Source: Chloroflexia bacterium
Lineage (GTDB): Bacteria > Chloroflexota > Chloroflexia > Thermomicrobiales > CFX8
Assembly: GCA_013696045.1 (NCBI GenBank)
Contig: JACCZH010000420.1
Coordinates: 1 to 6,912, forward strand
Length of the DNA: 6,912 nucleotides
Direction of reading: 5' to 3'
A program made the translations under genes and the position numbers. The notes under the pieces were generated by a model. That model was not told where the DNA came from. It saw only the letters and a list, made by a program, of their open reading frames with translations, and did not search any database. Below are positions 1 through 6,504 of the stretch, piece by piece (positions within the stretch are counted from its first letter, which is position 1; every line of letters starts with the position of its first letter).

Positions 1-302
1 ATCGTGTCGTCCGACCCATAGCCGTTCAGCAACATGTCGGCCGTGTAGAGCGCGACGTTGCAGCCCGTCACCTCGCCGGCGTGGATGTTACCGTCGATGT
101 ACATAGTCGGCTTCTCGCCTGCCGGGCCAGTCTCTCCATTCGTAATGCTGAGTACCCAGATATAGCGCCCTTCGTGCGACTTGCCCATAGAGTCGAGACT
201 GACAAGCTTCGGAAAGCGATCGACAAATTCCGTCAGAATCTCCGTCAGCTCGTCAAACTTATGAAAACGCGTGACGTCCACGCGCTTCTGCGTTTCAACC
301 AC
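1..302 (-). CDS. M14 family zinc carboxypeptidase, N-terminal part (cut by window edge)
   Basis: The reverse strand encodes about 100 residues of a metallocarboxypeptidase of the M14 family, which hydrolyses C-terminal peptide or related amide bonds with one zinc ion. The first zinc-binding signature HxxE is seen as IHAGE (His74, Glu77), preceded by the family-typical strand MYIDGN. Further upstream is the GKSHEGR segment (residues 40-46), the usual start of an M14 catalytic domain. The third zinc ligand and the catalytic Glu lie beyond position 1. Two consecutive GTG codons (303-305, 300-302) follow a GAGGGAG Shine-Dalgarno; the second has the better spacing (6 nt) and is used here. There is an in-frame stop at 324-326, so no longer start exists. 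No signal peptide is visible at the N-terminus, so an intracellular location is inferred. It is divergent from the amidase gene at 415. The family is confident; substrate is unknown. Confidence 0.88.
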   Translation of the reverse strand, partial: MVETQKRVDVTRFHKFDELTEILTEFVDRFPKLVSLDSMGKSHEGRYIWVLSITNGETGPAGEKPTMYIDGNIHAGEVTGCNVALYTADMLLNGYGSDDT

Positions 303-402
303 CACCGACTCCCTCTGTATTGTTCACGTGTGTCATCGCCCGCCAGTATCGCACCCTTTGCAAGAGAGCGCAGCAGATCGAAACACGCTACGATGCCGGT
401 CA

Positions 403-410
403 AAGGAGGT
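403..410 (+). promoter_or_regulatory. Shine-Dalgarno fixing a TTG start
   Basis: AAGGAGGT is a full anti-SD match placed 4-5 nt before TTG 415-417. There is no ATG or GTG in frame at a similar spacing, so this site sets the start of the amidase gene about 48 codons downstream of the first in-frame ATG at 271. Confidence 0.8.
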
Positions 411-414
411 AGCT

Positions 415-1359
415 TTGAGGATTTACACCATTGAGCCTGAGCGATCAACGCTCCACGGACGCTTTTCAAACGAATTCCCACCGGTGTTGACTATTGATCC
501 GGGTGACACCGTTCGCTTCCGGACCCTTGACGCGGGCTGGGGGCTTGAAGCCAACCGTGAGGATGGCGCGCAACGTCAAACCTTCGGTCCCCGCCTCGAA
601 GGCCGCGACGACGGACATGCGCTATGCGGTCCAATTGCGATCCAAGGAGCTGAGCCGGGCACGATTCTGGTAGTGCAGATCAACGATCTGTGGATGGGCG
701 CCTGGGGCTACACCAACACCGGCGGGTATTCGACGCCGCTCAACGATCGCCTGGGCCTGTCAGACGGCGAGAGGGTTACCCTGCGCTGGTCCCTTGATCG
801 GGAAGCCATGCTTGGCACAAATCAGTTTGGACAGACAATCGGACTACGTCCTTTCATGGGTGTTATGGGCAACGCGCCGGCTGAGCCAGGGTATCACCGG
901 ACGGCGCCACCACGAGTCACCGGAGGTAACATTGATTGCAAGGAGCTCGTGGCCGGCAGCACGCTCTTTCTGCCGGTGGCAGTCCCGGGAGCGCTGTTCT
1001 CAACCGGCGACGGTCACGCTGTGCAGGGCGACGGCGAGGTCGGCCAATCCGCAATCGAGTGTCCGATGGACCGGGCCGACATGACCTTCAGCCTGCGCGA
1101 CGACCTGCCACTCACGCGCCCGTGGGCCAGAACACCTGACGCCTGGATCACATTCGGTTTCGATCAGGATCTCGACGAGGCTATGGCTCAGGCACTGGAC
1201 GAAATGCTGACCTTGATCGGTCACTTCCACGGGCTGGGGCGCAAACACGCCCTCGCGATGGCAACCGCCGTTGTTGATTTGCGAGTCACCCAGGTTGTGA
1301 ACGGCGCGCGAGGCGTCCACGCGATGCTCCGGCATGGGGCAATTACTCCGATGAAATAG
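415..1359 (+). CDS. Acetamidase/formamidase family amide hydrolase
   Basis: This 314-residue protein belongs to the FmdA/AmdA family (acetamidase/formamidase, EC 3.5.1.x), cytosolic enzymes that hydrolyse short-chain amides to ammonia and the carboxylate. Visible family blocks are GGNIDCKEL (residues 170-178), immediately followed by the GSTLFLPV strand and the hallmark GDGHAVQGDGE segment (198-208). An MGVMGNAP block (149-155) and the early GPIAIQGAEPGTILVV segment (72-87) are also present. The length matches the usual 300-320 residues, so the gene looks complete. Start TTG was chosen because it follows a perfect Shine-Dalgarno and because homology-like sequence begins right there (RIYTIEPE); residues encoded upstream of it look random. 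The selenoprotein-like gene follows 44 bases later on the same strand, so co-transcription is likely. The actual amide substrate cannot be read from sequence. Confidence 0.9.
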   Translation: MRIYTIEPERSTLHGRFSNEFPPVLTIDPGDTVRFRTLDAGWGLEANREDGAQRQTFGPRLEGRDDGHALCGPIAIQGAEPGTILVVQINDLWMGAWGYTNTGGYSTPLNDRLGLSDGERVTLRWSLDREAMLGTNQFGQTIGLRPFMGVMGNAPAEPGYHRTAPPRVTGGNIDCKELVAGSTLFLPVAVPGALFSTGDGHAVQGDGEVGQSAIECPMDRADMTFSLRDDLPLTRPWARTPDAWITFGFDQDLDEAMAQALDEMLTLIGHFHGLGRKHALAMATAVVDLRVTQVVNGARGVHAMLRHGAITPMK

Positions 1360-1389
1360 TTACGACTGTCCGACGTTGCAAGAAATCAG

Positions 1390-1396
1390 AAGGAGG
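1390..1396 (+). promoter_or_regulatory. Shine-Dalgarno of the UGA-containing redox gene
   Basis: AAGGAGG stands 7 nt before ATG 1404. A strong ribosome binding site here shows that translation starts upstream of the in-frame TGA at 1539, which argues against starting the gene at the later ATG at 1689. Confidence 0.8.
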
Positions 1397-1403
1397 CCAA
1401 CCA

Positions 1404-2177
1404 ATGGCAACAACACAAGCGCCGGCACGGGTCGGCGACACGCTACCCGACATCACCCTGCCGAAACTCGGTGGCGGAGAGCTTAACCTGAGCGACCTGC
1501 GCGGCAAACGCGTGCTGCTCTACATGTGGGGCTCCTGGTGAGGATGCCGTGAACAGCTGCCAGGCTGGCAGCGCTTCTACGACGCTCACCGTGATGACAA
1601 TTTCGAGCTGGTCGCTATCGCGCTCGAGCACGGCGGGCGCGACCTCGCCAAACCATTCGTAGAGGTCGCAAAGGCTGAGTATCCAGTAGTGGCAGACGAG
1701 CATGGCCTGACCAGCCGGCTGCTCGACTACAAAGCGGTGCCCAACGGCGTGCTGGTCGACACTGACGGCACGATCCGTTACGCCAAGTACGGCGGCTTCT
1801 CGGTCGACAAGCCAGAGGATGTCGCCGTTGTCGAGCGCTTCCTGGCCGGCGAAGATCCGGGGCCAAGTCCCGCGAACAATGCCGCCTACACGCTTGGTCC
1901 CGTTGAAAAAGAGCTGGTCGACACCAAGCTGCGCTTTGGCCGTCTGCTCGATTCGGTTGGCAAGCGCCATGAAGCGCTGTCCGAGTGGCAGACTGCTCTG
2001 CACCTTGACCCGGACAACCTGGTCATTCGCAAACAGATCTGGTCGGTTCGTTACCCCGAGCGCTTCCATCCCGAGATCGACTGGGCATGGCAGAAGGAAC
2101 AACTCCCCAAAGAGCGCGAAGCCGAAATCGCCGCGGGATTTTGTGGTCCGGACGGCTGTCCGGTGCCATGGGGATAG
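1404..2177 (+). CDS. Thioredoxin/TlpA-like protein with in-frame UGA, probable selenoprotein
   Basis: Read through one TGA (1539-1541, codon 46), this is a continuous 257-residue protein. The N-terminal part (1-150) is a thioredoxin-like peroxiredoxin/TlpA fold: the entry segment APARVGDTLPDITLP, then the active-site strand RVLLYMWGSW, then [UGA]-G-C-R-E-Q-L-P, then the cis-Pro region KAVPNGVLVD (Pro113). The UGA sits where the first active-site Cys of this fold belongs, giving a Sec-Gly-Cys motif (Sec46, Cys48). A helical, TPR-like region (about 171-225; EALSEWQTALHLDPDN) follows, then a C-terminal C-G-P-D-G-C pair (Cys247, Cys252) that could act as a second redox couple. No signal peptide is seen, so a cytosolic thiol-disulfide or peroxide-reducing role is inferred. 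Sec insertion is supported by a downstream hairpin (1556-1572). It is probably co-transcribed with the amidase. Alternatives: a recent nonsense mutation or sequencing error of a Cys codon (TGC/TGT to TGA). Confidence 0.82.
1539..1572 (+). promoter_or_regulatory. UGA Sec codon plus bacterial SECIS-like hairpin
   Basis: The TGA at 1539-1541 is followed after 14 nt by GCTGCCA (1556-1562) GGC TGGCAGC (1566-1572), a perfect 7-bp stem with GGC in the loop, or a 6-bp stem with loop AGGCT. Known bacterial SECIS elements lie inside the reading frame just 3' of the UGA, with the apical loop roughly 16-37 nt away and a G in the first two loop positions. Here the loop starts about 21 nt after the UGA and begins with G. 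The hairpin would recruit SelB carrying Sec-tRNA. SelA/B/C/D genes are not in this window. Confidence 0.7.
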
Positions 2178-2227
2178 ATGCTGTGCGAAGTGAGCAACTC
2201 GGCTCGATCCGATAATTTCCTCCTGGC

Positions 2228-2255
2228 GTAGCCGCGCAATAAATTGCGCGGCTAC
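2228..2255. terminator. Perfect 12-bp hairpin between convergent genes
   Basis: GTAGCCGCGCAA (2228-2239), loop TAAA, TTGCGCGGCTAC (2244-2255) form an uninterrupted stem. It lies in the 104-base gap between two convergent stop codons (2177 on +, 2282 on -), so it probably ends transcripts from both sides. Neither side has a U-tract, so it may act as a 3' stabiliser or Rho-independent weak terminator, or be one copy of a dispersed palindromic repeat. The rest of the gap shows nothing recognisable. Confidence 0.6.
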
Positions 2256-2281
2256 GAAGGATGGGGCCGGCTGAACGCACG

Positions 2282-3907
2282 TTAAGACGGCGCAAACCGT
2301 CCGTCCGCGCTGAACACCGTCCGGCCCTCGACGATCGTGGCCAGGATCTCCATCGTGAGCAACTTTGAGGGATCGATTGCGGTCGGATCGTCAGCCAACA
2401 CGACGAAGTCGGCGAATTTCCCGGGAGCAAGCGTGCCCTTGCGGTCCTCGGCGAACTCAGCCCAGGCGGCGTCTATCGTGTAACCGCACAGGGCTTCGTC
2501 AATCGTCAGCGACTCCTCCAGCCAGCGTCCTCCGGGAGGGTTGCCATCGAGGCCCTGACGGGTGACGGACTCATAGATCCCCACCCGCGGGTCGAGCGTC
2601 TCGACCGGCCAATCGGTGCCGAGGCAGATGCGCGTGCCGATATCAACAAACGAGCGCCAGGCATAGGCGCGTTTTACTCGCTCCGGCCCGACTCGCGACT
2701 CAATCCAGACCAGGTCGGTCACAGCGTGACAGGGTTGCAGCGAAGCGATGATGCCGAGTTCGGGGAAACGGCGCATGTCCGCCTCGGTAATGACCTGCTC
2801 GTGCTCAATGCGATGACGGTGGTCCGGCCAGTGGTGCACCTTCGTCGCGCGCTCGATGCTGTCAAGGGCCATCTTGCAGGCCGCGTCGCCAATGGCATGC
2901 AGGGCAATCTGGATGTGGTGCTTGTGGGCGCGCTCGACAATCGGGTCAAGTTCTTCCTGAGTAATGCGGAAGACGCCGGTGTTGCCTGGATCGTCAGAAT
3001 ACGGCTCCAGCATCGCCGCCGTGCGTGAGCCGAGCGTGCCGTCGAGACTCAGTTTGAGGGCTCCGAGCTTGATCCAGTCGTCTCCAAAGCCGGTCTGCGC
3101 CCCGATAGCGATCATCGGCTCCAGGAAGGGTTGATCGACCTCCCAGCCGCGCACCAGCCCATTGACTCGAACCGTCAGGTCACCGCGCCGGCGAAAATCC
3201 TGGAACAACACCAGGTCCTCAGCCGGCGCATTGTCGTGGATGCTCGTTACCCCGAAGCGAGCGGCTTCGTCGAGCGCCAGTTGCAGGCCACGCTCGCGAG
3301 CGGCCAGGTCCGGCTCCGGTACGATGTTTTGCACGAGATTTTTGGCTGTTTCAAGCAGGATGCCGGTTGGCTCCCCGTTCTCATCACGCATGATCTGTCC
3401 ACCGTAGGGGTCCGCCGAATCCCTGGCAATCCCGGCCATGGCCAGCGCCCGGCTGTTGGCCCAGCCGACGTGACCGTCGACACGGCCAAGATAAACCGGG
3501 TGCTCCGGCGCAACCACATCCAGCTCAGCCCTGGTTGGCCAGGCAACCTCGTCGGTGCGCTTGGTGTGGTCCCAGCCGCGTCCAGTTATCCAGTCGCCGT
3601 CCCGCGTCATCTCAACCTTGTCGGCCACCCTGCGCTGCATCTCGGCCATTGTGTTCACACCGGCCAGGTTGACGTTCGCCAGTGACATGCCGCCGCTAAC
3701 AAAGTGAGTATGCGCGTCAATGAAGCCCGGCATGAGGGTTGCGCCATCGAGATCAATCGCTCGGGTCGCGGAGCGGCGCAGAGAGTCCAGCTCGTCGTTA
3801 CCGCCAATCGCGAAAATGCGTCCCTGGTGCACCGCGACTGCCTCGGCTCGGGGCGCCGCGCTATCCATCGTCAGCACCCGACCGTTAAAAAAGACCAGAT
3901 CAACCAT
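2282..3907 (-). CDS. YtcJ-like amidohydrolase (amidohydrolase family 3)
   Basis: This 541-residue metal-dependent hydrolase belongs to the amidohydrolase superfamily, YtcJ/COG1574 group, cytosolic enzymes that cleave amide or related C-N bonds of unknown physiological substrates. The start of the urease-like composite beta-domain is seen at residues 2-60. The metal motif DAHTHF follows (His66, His68), then the family block KLSLDGTLGSRTA (Lys285 as probable bridging lysine), then LHAIGD (His337), RIEHEQ (His369) and GTDWP (Asp432). The C-terminal GTLAPGKFADFVVLADDP is the standard return strand. All metal-ligand positions expected for the family are present and the length is usual. ATG at 3905-3907 has GGAG 7 nt upstream; a GTG one codon earlier is also possible. 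The gene follows the secreted repeat protein by 18 bases and is probably in the same transcript. Confidence 0.92.
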   Translation of the reverse strand: MVDLVFFNGRVLTMDSAAPRAEAVAVHQGRIFAIGGNDELDSLRRSATRAIDLDGATLMPGFIDAHTHFVSGGMSLANVNLAGVNTMAEMQRRVADKVEMTRDGDWITGRGWDHTKRTDEVAWPTRAELDVVAPEHPVYLGRVDGHVGWANSRALAMAGIARDSADPYGGQIMRDENGEPTGILLETAKNLVQNIVPEPDLAARERGLQLALDEAARFGVTSIHDNAPAEDLVLFQDFRRRGDLTVRVNGLVRGWEVDQPFLEPMIAIGAQTGFGDDWIKLGALKLSLDGTLGSRTAAMLEPYSDDPGNTGVFRITQEELDPIVERAHKHHIQIALHAIGDAACKMALDSIERATKVHHWPDHRHRIEHEQVITEADMRRFPELGIIASLQPCHAVTDLVWIESRVGPERVKRAYAWRSFVDIGTRICLGTDWPVETLDPRVGIYESVTRQGLDGNPPGGRWLEESLTIDEALCGYTIDAAWAEFAEDRKGTLAPGKFADFVVLADDPTAIDPSKLLTMEILATIVEGRTVFSADGRFAPS

Positions 3908-3925
3908 CACTCAACTCCGTTGTGT

Positions 3926-5452
3926 TTACTGTCCATTGCTCCCATGCAGGCGGTACAGTCCCTGTTCACCAGTGGCGTTGAAGACCACCGAGCCATCGCC
4001 TGAGACAGCATAGTTGACATTATTGGAAACCGCGACGAAGCCAAGCGGATCAGCACTCGTCAACCGCGCAGCAGCCATAGTGCCCGCGGGAAGCGACTCG
4101 ACAAAGGGCAGATACACGAACGCACTACTTCCGGCCGGCAGGGTAACCACAACAGGCTCGCTCAAGATGCTCATGCCGGTGTCTGAATGGAACGCTATCT
4201 CAACACGCTGCTCGGCATCGGGATTGAGATTGGCGATGTTTATGCCTGAATTGTCGTGCCGCCTATTGGCGGGGTTCTCTTTGAAGGTAATTGGAATGGC
4301 CGCGCTGGTTTGGGGCACCGTGCTCGCCAGATAGGACATCGCTTCGGTTGTCTCGTACTTCACTTCGTCGATCGCCCCGATCAAGGGCACATCGCTCTCA
4401 ATCGTGGCGCTGCCGACAAAGCCCACCTGGTCGATGTTGCCCGGTGTGTAGAGAAAGCGCATGCTTCTCGGCGGCAGGCGAAGGGTTTCCTCACGCACGA
4501 ACGAGCCGCCCGTTTCAAAATAGCGCACCTTCACTGTTGCCTCCCGGTCAGCAACATTCGCAAGGTTAATGCCGGTGTTCCAACCGTTGTATGCGCTGAA
4601 CAGCAACGGTGCGACACTCAGGAACGGCCCGTTAGCCGTCCGGTCCGCCGCCACCGCGACATTGGTAATCGCCATGTTGGCAATTGGCTTGGAGCGATGC
4701 GCCAGCACGCCTACCGGCCGGTCGGCGGTAATGCCGGCGTAGCCCACCCAGCCGGTAACGCCGAGCTCGCTGAGCGCGTCGATCTGCACAGCGGCCCCGG
4801 CCGGGATGGTGACCGACACCGTCCTGGTAATTCCAGCGCCGCCCAGTTGATTTCCGTTAGGGTAAAACTCCACCCGCGCGGTGGTCGTGGTCGTCGGGTG
4901 CAAGTTGGCGATCTTGAGCATGGTGTTCCAGCCCGTGTTCGTCTGCACGATCGGCAAGAACCAGCCCGAGCTACTGTTCGTCGTCGCGGTGCGCACATCT
5001 GCCTGGGCAATGCCGGTGTAACCGGTTACAATCGCCGACCCATCCGACCAGGGGGAATTGACGGGATTTGGAGTCAGTTCCTTCACGCTGGCCGCCAACG
5101 GACAAAACGCCTCCAGCCGCATTGGCGCACCGGGCCGTGGAACAGCCAGCGAGGTAGCTGAAACAGTGCGAGTGGCGTTGCCGTTAATTGAGAGCTGTGC
5201 CTTCTTTTGCCACCCGTCCGGGCCACCGACAAAAATGGACACTCCACAGGCTCCGTTGCTGAGGTTCTGAAACGAGAGCTTGCCATGCCAGGGACCGATG
5301 CCGTTGACAGTGTCGGCATTTGGAACCCACGGCAGGTGCACGACGTGCATTTCCTGAGCCTGCGCCTGTCGGGGCCCGACAACCATCGCGATGCCGGGGA
5401 CGACCGTGGAAAGGGCGAGCCATAGCACGAACAGCGTTCGCATACGCCGCAT
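3926..5452 (-). CDS. Secreted protein with four tandem beta-sandwich-like repeats, function unknown
   Basis: I do not recognise a named family. With the start at 5452 the product has 508 residues. It opens with a basic start (MRRMR), a hydrophobic core (TLFVLWLALSTVVPGIAMVV) and an AQA-Q type cleavage site near residue 32, so it is a Sec-exported protein. The mature part is built of about four degenerate modules of about 100-120 residues (roughly 36-160, 164-275, 277-380, 385-485). Each carries a G-W-N-T/x-I-N-L-A-N-type strand (GWNTMLKIANL, GWNTGINLANV, DNSGINIANLN), a V-x-V-x-F/Y strand, a proline-glycine turn (IPAG, LPPRS, LPAG) and a closing VGxAxI strand. This looks like an extracellular all-beta, Ig-like or adhesive surface protein. 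Only two cysteines (70, 117) occur, both in module 1. It is 18 bases upstream of the amidohydrolase. Confidence 0.8.
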   Translation of the reverse strand: MRRMRTLFVLWLALSTVVPGIAMVVGPRQAQAQEMHVVHLPWVPNADTVNGIGPWHGKLSFQNLSNGACGVSIFVGGPDGWQKKAQLSINGNATRTVSATSLAVPRPGAPMRLEAFCPLAASVKELTPNPVNSPWSDGSAIVTGYTGIAQADVRTATTNSSSGWFLPIVQTNTGWNTMLKIANLHPTTTTTARVEFYPNGNQLGGAGITRTVSVTIPAGAAVQIDALSELGVTGWVGYAGITADRPVGVLAHRSKPIANMAITNVAVAADRTANGPFLSVAPLLFSAYNGWNTGINLANVADREATVKVRYFETGGSFVREETLRLPPRSMRFLYTPGNIDQVGFVGSATIESDVPLIGAIDEVKYETTEAMSYLASTVPQTSAAIPITFKENPANRRHDNSGINIANLNPDAEQRVEIAFHSDTGMSILSEPVVVTLPAGSSAFVYLPFVESLPAGTMAAARLTSADPLGFVAVSNNVNYAVSGDGSVVFNATGEQGLYRLHGSNGQ

Positions 5453-5458
5453 CCGTGT

Positions 5459-5464
5459 CCTCCT
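5459..5464 (-). promoter_or_regulatory. Shine-Dalgarno that moves the start of the secreted protein
   Basis: AGGAGG on the minus strand lies 6 nt before the ATG at 5450-5452. The earlier in-frame ATG (5465-5467) overlaps this site and has no ribosome binding site of its own, so the downstream ATG is the better start. It gives a shorter, more normal signal-peptide n-region. Confidence 0.65.
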
Positions 5465-5531
5465 CATTACCGTATTCGACCATCAATGTGTTGCACGCCA
5501 TAGGATACTTCCGACGCATTGATTCTGGCCA

Positions 5532-6209
5532 CTATGCTCTGACATCTGTCACGTCGCCCAGACCCGCGGCGTCCAGCTTGGCCTCGACCCGGCCCAGGGC
5601 TTCGGTGAGCGTGCGCTGTTGCAGCGCTACTGTCAAATCCCCGCGGGTGCGCTCCAGCACGCCGCGCACCATGTCGGTGGTGCGCCGCAGGCCACCGGTC
5701 ACCGCGTCGGGATAATCGACAGTCACCAGCAGACCGTAAATCTCGTCCATCACCCCCAGTATCGTCTCAGCCCGGTCGAGATCCCAGCGGCGCATTGCAT
5801 CCAGCGCGTAGCGGCGCATCTCGCCGGCCGCTTCGCCCAGTCCGTTCAGGTAGACGCTGTGCTCGACACCGAGCTCCGATGGCGAGGGCAGCTCGCGCCC
5901 GGCAATGATTGCAAGCGTGATGTTGGCCTCGGCGAACTCCTTCTGGGCGTCGCGCATATAGCCAGCCCAGTAAATCTGAGGGTAGTCGGTCAGCAGCTCC
6001 GCTAAACCTTCGGTCATCCGCCGGGCGTCGCTCAGCAAGCCGGCCGCCTCGTCAAAGTCGTGCCGGTGAACGGCGCGGATCGTGTTGGCGCTCAAGCGCA
6101 CAATTTGCCTCGACTCCGCCAGTGCCCTTTCTCTCGCGGCATTGATCCCCTCAAGGTCCCCTAGAACCTTTTCGCCGATCGTGGCGATGCGTTGTGACAG
6201 GTTGGACAC
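5532..6209 (-). CDS. Translin family protein
   Basis: This 225-residue, almost wholly helical protein is a prokaryotic translin homologue (COG2178, single-stranded RNA/DNA-binding; eukaryotic relatives form the translin-TRAX/C3PO nuclease). Family features are the AARERALAESRQIVRLSANTI helix (24-44), YWAGYMRDAQKEFAEANI (80-97), GVEHSVYLNGLGEAAGEMRR (114-133) and MDEIYGLLVTVDYPDAVTGG (154-173), followed by LRRTTDMVRGVLERTRGDLT. The acidic pair in GEAAGE (Glu126, Glu130) lies where catalytic TRAX-type acidic residues are expected, so nuclease activity is possible but unproven. It starts at GTG 6207-6209, with AGGGAGG 4 nt upstream. It is divergent from the leuS transcript and stands about 80 bases upstream of the secreted protein gene on the same strand. 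Bacterial translins are sometimes labelled 'haloacid dehalogenase' in databases; nothing here resembles that fold. Confidence 0.9.
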   Translation of the reverse strand: MSNLSQRIATIGEKVLGDLEGINAARERALAESRQIVRLSANTIRAVHRHDFDEAAGLLSDARRMTEGLAELLTDYPQIYWAGYMRDAQKEFAEANITLAIIAGRELPSPSELGVEHSVYLNGLGEAAGEMRRYALDAMRRWDLDRAETILGVMDEIYGLLVTVDYPDAVTGGLRRTTDMVRGVLERTRGDLTVALQQRTLTEALGRVEAKLDAAGLGDVTDVRA

Positions 6210-6223
6210 GTTGCCTCCCTTTT

Positions 6224-6262
6224 TAGCTCGGTCATCCCGACGCAGGAGCGATGACCGAGCTA
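6224..6262. repeat. 12-bp perfect inverted repeat between translin and leuS leader
   Basis: TAGCTCGGTCAT (6224-6235) and ATGACCGAGCTA (6251-6262) are exact inverse complements around a 15-nt loop. On the minus strand the hairpin abuts the translin Shine-Dalgarno. On the plus strand it is followed by TTTT and then by the proposed -35 of the leuS transcript. It could be a leader hairpin, an operator or a shielding terminator; the sequence does not decide. Confidence 0.6.
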
Positions 6263-6269
6263 TTTTGAA

Positions 6270-6298
6270 TTGACGAAAAACCCGCTAGTTGGTACTCT
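6270..6298 (+). promoter_or_regulatory. Candidate promoter of the T-box/tRNA-Ala/leuS transcript
   Basis: TTGACG (6270-6275), a 17-nt spacer, then TACTCT (6293-6298) preceded by TGG, i.e. an extended -10. The -35 is 5/6, the -10 keeps the important T, A and final T. A start near 6305 would place Stem I of the riboswitch about 40 nt into the transcript, as in other T-box leaders. No comparable promoter is visible between Stem I and the tRNA. Confidence 0.5.
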
Positions 6299-6425
6299 TC
6301 ATCTGTTCCAGTCTGTCCCAGCAGACAGATCGGATTGTGACACATGAGGCTTTGACCGGGAGTAGTAGACCAATCCAGGCAGCGAGCCACCAGAATGGTG
6401 AAAGGTGGCGCACCCAATGGTCGAA

Positions 6426-6428
6426 CTC
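6426..6428 (+). promoter_or_regulatory. T-box specifier codon CTC (leucine)
   Basis: The triplet CTC follows the conserved GAA and precedes GCCC on the 3' side of the specifier loop, with AGTAGTA (6361-6367) on the opposite strand. It predicts sensing of tRNA-Leu with anticodon GAG, in agreement with leuS downstream. Confidence 0.78.
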
Positions 6429-6504
6429 GCCCGTGAGCCGTGGCTGTGACGACGCACTATCCTAGCAGCCGCCGGTCCCGCCACCGTTATCAGGCCATCG
6501 AGCG

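Noticed and set aside
303..414. Promoters in the M14/amidase divergent gap, e.g. TACGAT at 389-394
   Set aside because: No -35 at acceptable spacing could be matched, so no promoter is called; the gap must hold them but I cannot place them.
81..434. Plus-strand open frame at the left edge
   Set aside because: It overlaps the M14 peptidase on the other strand, which carries the HxxE motif; the plus product is random in composition.
1539..1541. TGA read as a pseudogene-making nonsense mutation
   Set aside because: Not excluded, but less likely: the stop falls exactly on the catalytic position, is TGA and not TAA/TAG, is the only lesion and is followed by a SECIS-like hairpin.
1443..2102. A 219-codon open frame on the minus strand
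   Set aside because: Antisense to the thioredoxin-like gene, whose plus-strand product shows clear domain motifs; the reverse product shows none.
1689..2177. Starting the redox gene at ATG 1689
   Set aside because: It would drop the thioredoxin active site and leave a strong ribosome site and 45 well-formed codons at 1404 unexplained.
4256..5161. A 301-codon open frame on the plus strand
   Set aside because: It lies wholly antisense to the secreted repeat protein, has arginine/histidine/glycine-rich composition typical of a GC-rich shadow frame, no ribosome binding site and no recognisable domain.
6301..6330. Hairpins ATCTGT/ACAGAT and GTCTG/CAGAC at the predicted transcript start
   Set aside because: Short, mutually exclusive and partly upstream of the inferred start near 6305; too weak to list as a feature.
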